Of a stretch of DNA of 64,000 nucleotides, positions 57,786 to 64,000 are shown piece by piece. Under the pieces are notes generated by a model. The model was not told where the DNA came from. It ran no database searches and saw only the letters and a program-made list of their open reading frames with translations. Numbering within the stretch: position 1 is the stretch's first letter; each line of letters opens with the position of its first letter. The DNA is from Rattus norvegicus (Eukaryota > Chordata > Mammalia > Rodentia > Muridae), in NCBI RefSeq assembly GCF_036323735.1, contig NC_086024.1, positions 133,415,053 to 133,479,052 of the forward strand, written 5' to 3'. The translations under genes and the position numbers were made by a program.

Positions 57786-59837
57786 GCGGGGGAGGGGCGG
57801 CGCCCGGCTAGGCCGCAATGGCGTAGTTTGTGCGAGCGGAAGCGGGCTGTGGCGGCGGGCGGAGAGGGAGGGGCCGGCGCCCCTCCACGCCCGAGCCAAC
57901 GGACGTGCGGCGGGCCGGTTGAGGGCGCCGCCCCGCGCCGGACCACCCGCCGGGCGTTGACAGGGCCGTGGCGCAACGCGGACGCGCGCCGTTCCTCCGC
58001 CGTCCCCCGGGGGCTGTTGGGGCCCCGCCCCGCTCCGCTCCCTCGGACGCGTAGCGTCTCCCTAAAGCCCTTCCCGGAGCGGGCGGCGCAGAGCCCGCCG
58101 CAGCTGCCCCGCGGTCACGCTGGCCCAAGCCGTCGCCGCTGTGGGGCGGGACTTGGGTGGCACGTAGGGCTCTCGTGTGCGGGTTCGGCGGCCGTTGGAG
58201 CCTGTCACCCGCGCTGCCAACTCGCTCCTCGCCTGCTCGACCCAGAACGGGAGTTACAGAAAGCAAGGGCCGGGGCACTTCACTGGTCTTTTACGCATTG
58301 TGAATTTTGTTTTTTAAGTGGTGGGCCCTATGCAGATAGACTGGGCTGCGTTACACAGCCTAGGATATTTGCCACCAAACTAATAAAAATAGCTTAGTTT
58401 TCAATATCTTATCTGTAGTTTCGTCTTCCCCACGAAAAGAATAAAAAAAAAAGTGGATAGTTTGTATTACTGTGTTAATACGGCTTTTTAGCGAAAGTCA
58501 GGAAGACCGTGTAGGGCACAGAAGAGTTTGTTCTCTGCATTAGTAAATCAATTTAGAGCTGCGGAAAGGCTGTTGACTGTTCACTTTTTCTTAGTACTAT
58601 GTTAACAAGCTAGCCTGCTTCATTGTTAAGAAACTGGCTGGACAGAATAATCCCACCATTCCTAGTTCGTGTAGATGATTAAATATGAATTTGAAAGCTT
58701 AACACTTGAGCCTCGATATGTGATTTATTAAAACGTTAAAATTGAGAGGAGTGAGTGAAATACATGAAAAGCTGCTCTATAGTAGTAACCAGGTGACAGT
58801 AAGCTTGATGAGTTTGTGGTTCAGAGAGGGAAAGCGCCCTATGGAAATCTAATAGGAAGTGCTCAGGGCGCTGTTCTTCACTGAATAACTCTGGTTACAA
58901 GCTGCACAGGAGTTTATCAGGAGCTTTATGCAGCTTAACTAGCCAGTACCTAATGGTTATCCAGTGCCTTCAACACGTTTTGCTCGCTCCGTAGCATACA
59001 GAGATTTTTAAAAGCCTTTTTCCACCCTTCTGATAAGAATGAAATAATGAAAGCAGGTTTAGAGCTTTAGATGAATTAACCAAATTTGGAGTACCAAGTA
59101 CATTAACTATTATATTAAACTTATGTTATAAAATAGCTTGATTGACACGTTTGGCGCTTTTGATCTTATCAAGTTAATTTGCTTTTCCAGAGAGAAAACC
59201 ACTTGGTAGTGTGGTATTGATGAATAGTGTGTTAGTTTAGGGGAGGAAAGTGAAGTGCCTGGCTAATGTGGGTTAACTGATAATTCAGTCGGCATTTAGT
59301 CATTTCCCTGTATGACTGGCTGCTTACAAGGGCACATAGAGCAGCTTGGGGTATTTTGATGTCTATTTCTTAAAAACCTTAATTGTCTAGTGTGTTACTG
59401 AGGAGTCTGCAAAAACGATGGTTATAAATATTTGATGTCAAGAGCGAGGGATGGCCTATTTCCTCAGAAATGTCTTGTGGTAATGATCCTTCTTCCTTGC
59501 CTTTGTGGCTTTCAGTTATTACCCAAAAGGAGCTGAGTAGTGTGTGGTCAACTATTCATGTCCCAAGTTCAGATTCTGAAGATAATTTAATCTTCAGAAC
59601 TAAATTAAAACTACAGTAAATGAAATATAAACAGGGTAAGCTAAATTAAACATAAACATGTCATGTATGTTGCTATGATAGGAATAGACTTCATTAGATC
59701 CTAGGCTTGAGTTACAACTCCACAGTGTGACATTTATTAAATTAGTACATTAGATTATTTAAACTAGGAAGCCACAGATTAACACAAGCCCCCAATTTCG
59801 TAGTTCTATACAGATAGTACATGTGGGTAGTCTTTTA

Positions 59838-59965
59838 TTGTTTTGCCAGACAGGGTTTTCCTATGTAGCCCTGGCTGTCCTGGAACTCACTCTGTAGACC
59901 AGACTGGCCTGAACTCATGAGATCAGCCTGTCTTTACTTCCCGAGTGTAATAAAAGATAGGAGAC
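59838..59965 (-). mobile_element. B1 SINE
   Basis: CAGACAGGGTTTTCCTATGT, AGCCCTGGCTGTCCTGGAAC, AGACCAGACTGGCCTGAACT. Confidence 0.9.
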
Positions 59966-60129
59966 ACCACAGCCCAGCAACAATGTTGAGTCATCTTAAG
60001 ACACTAGTTATTCGTATCTCTAGGAGGAGTGGTGGTGTTGTTTTTAACACATTTTAGTAGAAATTTGTGGAAACTAGATACTTGGATTTTGTAGGTCTCT
60101 CTGCTGCCCTCTGAACAGTGACAGCATTC

Positions 60130-60196
60130 GGTGGTGGTGGTGGTGGTGGTGGTGGTGGTGGTGGTGGTGGTGGTGGTGGTGGTGTCGTCGTCGTCA
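60130..60196 (+). repeat. (GGT)n followed by (CGT)n
   Basis: About 18 GGT units (60130-60184) then GTCGTCGTCGTCAT. G-rich on the transcribed-sense strand of the intron. Confidence 0.96.
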
Positions 60197-60834
60197 TAGT
60201 TTGAGTGAAACAGTAACAAAGTACTGTAGTACTGTGACTATTATAGGCTTAGAAGCCAGTTCCTTTCCCCCTTTTGTTTTTCATAGATCATAGTTTATCA
60301 TGAGATACTGCAGTGATATTGAAGACTTCTCCTGAGGAGGTGATACATACAAGTTTACTCACAGATCCAAGTATGTTTAACCACCAAGTTCAAACTGGTG
60401 AAGCAATGAGTTTTACTGGGTTACTTTTTAGGAATATGAGTGAGGGGTGACTTACAGGAGCAGAAATGACTTACCAAAGCCCACCCAGCATGAGTGAGGC
60501 TCACAAGGTTGGAAGCCAGGAGCACGTTGCACACACAGCCTGCAGGCAACTCAATAGATTGGAGAGTGCCCTTTCCTAGTGCCTCAGTTGGTCTAAACCT
60601 CTTCCAGGTTAATGGTCTGGCCTGAAAGTCTTTGTAGTTCAGCTTCCTTCTGTTCACTCTCAACTTTTATTGTTTATTCTGGTAAGGAGGGACCTAGAGA
60701 GTCTGGTCAGTTTCAGGGACTTCCTAAATCTATTTTGAGTTATCTTCCTGTTTAAGGAGTTTCCTGCAAGATGGGATGTTTCAATCACCTAAGAAACCTA
60801 GACAACAAACGGTTATCAGTTCTCTTTTGGTTTG

Positions 60835-60962
60835 TTTGCTTTTTGAGACCTCATCTTTCCATGTAGATCTGGAACTCACTATATAGACTGGGCTGATCTC
60901 TAACTCACAGAGATCCACCAGCCCCTGGCTCCTCTGGTGCTGGGATTAAAGTGGGGTGCCCC
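60835..60962 (-). mobile_element. B1 SINE, diverged
   Basis: TTTTTGAGACCTCATCTTTC, GACTGGGCTGATCTCTAACT, GTGCTGGGATTAAAGTGGGG. Confidence 0.85.
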
Positions 60963-61197
60963 CACAATGTGCTACTTGGTGGTTTGTTTTTGGAGGAAGG
61001 TCTAACCTTGTGGCCCAAATTGGGATTATAATCATAAGTCACCACCGTGGCCTCACAGACCTGTGAGCACTCTCCACAGTCAGTCCTCTTCCCACTAGTC
61101 CTGAGTTCGCCTATCCAGACACTGTGCTAGAAGAACAGAAAATAGTCGCCCTTTGGTATCTGGATTAGCATATATTCATCCGTCCCTCCCCCCCCCT

Positions 61198-61271
61198 TCG
61201 GAGCTGAGGACCGAACCCAGGGCCTTGCACTTGCTAGGCAAGCGCTCTACCACTGAGCTAAATCCCAACCT
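61198..61271 (-). mobile_element. ID element with C/T tail
   Basis: CGGAGCTGAGGACCGAACCC to CTACCACTGAGCTAAATCCC. The duplication TATTCATCC is at 61173-61181 and 61274-61282. The tail side is GTCCCTCCCCCCCCCTT rather than a T run, which is unusual. Confidence 0.93.
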
Positions 61272-62056
61272 CGTATTCATCCATTTTTAGTGACTGAATG
61301 CTAACTCATAATATACTGATTTTGTGGATAAAATTAAAGCCTAAACACTCTCAATACTTAATTAGAGTTTGCCTGTGTTTTGAATATTTGTAGTTATTTT
61401 CAAATTCATGTTTAGGTTTTTCCTTCATTATTGACAGAGCTGTATTTCTTTGGAAATAGTTATCAGAATCATGCAGGAATGAATTTATTTTTATATAACT
61501 AATAATAAAGGAAATCACCAAAGCATCAAGCTTTGAGAGAAACCTAGGTGGCTTTAATTATTGCCTGTTAAACTATTATATCGTCAATTGAGTAAAAACA
61601 TGTGACATTAGGAAAAAACCTTAAGTTGAAATAAAACCAAATTGTTACATTTTTCTTTATATGTTCAGAAAAACTCAAGGCTTGTCAGTGCTGGTCATTG
61701 CCAGTTCTGTGGTAGTATCATTTACTATGTTTTTAATCACAAAGTAGATAGACCACAATCGTAAATTTCCGTGGAACCAAATCCCCAAAGTTCTCTAAAG
61801 CAATCCTGTCAGCTACATGCCCTACATGAGCAACCCCAGTCTTAGACCCCAATTCTGGCTAGTCACTGGGAGCCCCAGCCTGCTAAGTGCTGACCTTTGA
61901 CTGTTCCCTGCAGGTGATTAATTTTTTAATTGCTACTGACAACTGCTCTCTTCTGCCAGCAGGAGAAATGTCACTTTTAGGAAAGGTGAGGGCTCCTTTC
62001 CTATCTACTCCCAAGCATTTCAAGCTTTTGAGAAAATTGATATAAAACAGAGACTT

Positions 62057-62222
62057 GGGTCAGTGGTTAAGAGCACTAATTACTTTTCAGAAGGACCAGG
62101 TTTGATTTTTCAGCACCGAATGGTGACTCAGAACTGTCCTAATGGGAGCTGATACTTCTGGCTTTGGGCACCAAGCATGCATGTGATGCATACATGCAGG
62201 CCAAAATACACTCATTTTAAAA
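62057..62222 (+). mobile_element. B3/B2-type SINE, diverged
   Basis: TCAGTGGTTAAGAGCACTAA, TTTTCAGCACCGAATGGTGA, ACATGCAGGCCAAAATACAC. Confidence 0.75.
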
Positions 62223-62550
62223 AGTGGACAAAGACCTACACTGGATGCCCAGGTGGTTGCTTACAAAGGCATTTCTGCTTGTTTTGAAATTTGCTTAAGC
62301 ATGCGCCAGTCTCTGAAAACTGAGAAACCAAGGACTCATAACAGCATCATTAGCAGGACATTAGTACAGAGAGGATTTCCTAGGGTTTAACTCCTCTCTT
62401 GTTCAGGTGACTGCTCTTGCTCCTATTTTGAATAAGAGTTAAGAATAAGCGAAATAGGAAAGGAGAACCTTTATAGTTTAAAATCCTGACTATTTGGGAT
62501 TTGTGTTGTATGGTTTTATCAGGAAAGTGTTCATCACACTTTATAGTTCT

Positions 62551-62586
62551 CTGTGTGTGTGTGTGTGTGTGTCTGTGTGTGTGTGT

Positions 62587-62637
<51 letters not shown>
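62551..62637 (+). repeat. (TG)n microsatellite with CTG interruptions
   Basis: About 40 TG units interrupted at TCTG near 62571 and TCTCTG near 62586. Confidence 0.97.
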
Positions 62638-62798
62638 GTGCCATGTACAAGGGCTTGGAGAGGTCAGATAAGGATGTTGTAGGTCCAGTTTCTATTTCCT
62701 CCCCCAGCTTCGAGTTTGACATGAAAGCTGAACTCTGAACTTGGTTCCATCAGTCTTACCAAACCATCTCTTCAGTCTTTAGGCCCCTGTCGATCCAT

Positions 62799-62855
62799 CC
62801 CCATATCCCATATCCCATATTCCATATCCCATCCCACCCCCACCCCAACCCCCGT
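62799..62855 (+). repeat. (CCCATAT)n and C-rich short repeat
   Basis: CATATCCCATATCCCATATT heptamer repeats followed by CCCACCCCCACCCCAACCCC. Confidence 0.85.
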
Positions 62856-63344
62856 AAAATATGTAGCTCAGCTTAGGTCCTCCTCATATTTGAGGCAGTC
62901 TCCCTGTGTCAAGTTTCTGGGTGCTGTTTCCTACACACATCCATTCAAAACTACTTTTAAAATTTGATATCTAAAACAGGACTTGGATATTAAAAACATT
63001 AATTTTATTAGTTAAGTTACTGGGAAATGGTAGGGAGATCTTAGTTAGCTGGTGTAATGGTTCATATATGCGCTTGATCTGTGGTCTCTGATGAAGTGGC
63101 CATTTCCTAATTGTAACTACCTTGTTAGTAAGTTATGGTTTTTTGTGGTGTGAGGATCACACTAGGCAAGCACTTTCCCACTGAGGTACATATCAACTCT
63201 GAATAATTTTCAGTAACAGCCCAGTGGTTTCAGGGAATTGTACAGGTAACCACATCATAATTGCTCTCTAGGGAGCACTGGCCAAGGCATCTCTTTAGTG
63301 CTTGAAATGAATGAAGAAGGGGATCCCTAAAGTCTTGTTGTTGT

Positions 63345-63460
63345 TTTTTTTTTTAAACAAAAATCTGCAGTGTAGCCCTACCTGGCTTCAAGCTAATGAA
63401 AATCTGATTTAGTCTCTTGAGTGTTGGAATTATATTTGTGTACTAACACACCCAGCTTAA
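63345..63460 (-). mobile_element. B1-like SINE, very diverged
   Basis: T tail, GCAGTGTAGCCCTACCTGGC, GAGTGTTGGAATTATATTTG. Only the general B1 plan is recognisable. Confidence 0.6.
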
Positions 63461-63608
63461 TTTTCCTTTTCTATATTGTTCCCTTACCAGGGATTGAAAG
63501 CTGGCTTCGTGTGTATTAAATTGCAGTTTACCACTTAGTTATACCCTGGTCTTCATTTTCAGTCTTTAAAGCAGAGAAATTGTACTTCTTTACAAATGAC
63601 TAGGTGTT

Positions 63609-63698
63609 TTTTGGTTCTTTTTTTCGGAGCTGGGGACCGAACCCAGGACCTTGAGCTTCCTAGGCAAGCGCTCTACCACTGAGCTAAATCCCCAACCC
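63609..63698 (-). mobile_element. ID element
   Basis: GGTTCTTTTTTTCGGAGCTG to CTGAGCTAAATCCCCAACCC. Full ID body, no clear target duplication seen. Confidence 0.93.
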
Positions 63699-63835
63699 CA
63701 GAAAATCATATTCTTAATTGTATCAGTTTCAGTGCTGGGGGAGAACCCAGGCCCCACACACTTGTTGAGAGTTTTACTGAGCCACACCTCTCCCTCAAAA
63801 TTGAGATGACCATCCTGTTACTTCACTATGCCCAG

Positions 63836-63950
63836 GGTTTTCGATAAGGGTTTCTCTGTGTAGCCCTGTCTACAACTGTTGATCAAGTTGGCTGCAAACT
63901 CAAAAAGAGACCTGCCTGCCTCTGTCTTCTTAGTGCTAGGATTTGACATT
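63836..63950 (-). mobile_element. B1-like SINE, diverged
   Basis: GATAAGGGTTTCTCTGTGTA, GTTGGCTGCAAACTCAAAAA, CCTGCCTGCCTCTGTCTTCT. Confidence 0.8.
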
Positions 63951-64000
63951 GCATTGTGGTTTCTAATGTGGGTAAAGGTTATTCTTGAGCAAGTTGTTCC

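Noticed and set aside
57753..58397. 214-codon + strand frame in early Yy1 intron 1
   Set aside because: Same GC-rich artefact. It lies after a strong splice donor and has no domain.

Overview
This is mammalian, almost certainly Rattus norvegicus, nuclear DNA. It carries many rodent SINEs (B1, B2, B3), several near-consensus ID elements of the BC1/tRNA-Ala-derived type that are abundant in rat, and a rat-type LINE-1. The right end carries the CpG-island promoter, 5' leader, first coding exon and start of intron 1 of Yy1, the gene for the zinc-finger transcription factor YY1. The window is therefore mostly the intergenic stretch upstream of Yy1. No bacterial, phage or CRISPR-like content is present.

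Layout. 1-6.7 kb: LTR-like rodent repeat sequence, a B2 inserted inside another B2, B1 copies, and a 297-bp tract with no pyrimidine. 6.7-8.1 kb: a processed pseudogene of Ybx1 (YB-1) with a 63-bp segment present three times in tandem. 8.15-14.6 kb: a near full-length LINE-1 with an intact ORF1 and an ORF2 broken by two nonsense codons and about six frameshifts. 14.9-16.3 kb: a second, 5'-truncated L1 3' end, plus B2 and ID insertions. 16.4-38.5 kb: SINE-rich intergenic DNA holding an isolated CpG-rich, promoter-like island near 26.0-26.6 kb with a very good CTCF-type motif. 38.5-47.2 kb: a decayed, minus-strand, betaretrovirus-like (ERVK-type) provirus with LTR, gag, protease, reverse transcriptase and integrase remnants, itself invaded by ID and B2 elements. 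47.8-51.8 kb: LTR-like and SINE repeats and one exon-like segment. 52.46-53.69 kb: a minisatellite of about 27 units of 45-47 bp. 53.7-55.85 kb: mostly unassigned DNA. 55.86-58.26 kb: the Yy1 CpG island. 57.63-64 kb: Yy1 intron 1.

The only host gene I can support is Yy1. Its promoter has a perfect CRE and a paired ETS/TCTCGCGAG element. Its leader contains no ATG. Exon 1 ends exactly at the end of the Polycomb-recruitment (REPO) segment, and the start of intron 1 carries several YY1 consensus sites, matching the reported autoregulation of this gene. The rest is transposon history plus candidate regulatory elements. I did not find a previously undescribed system. The best leads for follow-up are the orphan CpG promoter/CTCF site at 26 kb, the minisatellite, the Ybx1 pseudogene triplication and the exon-like segment at 51.7 kb. 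Repeat family names and boundaries were judged by eye and should be treated as approximate.
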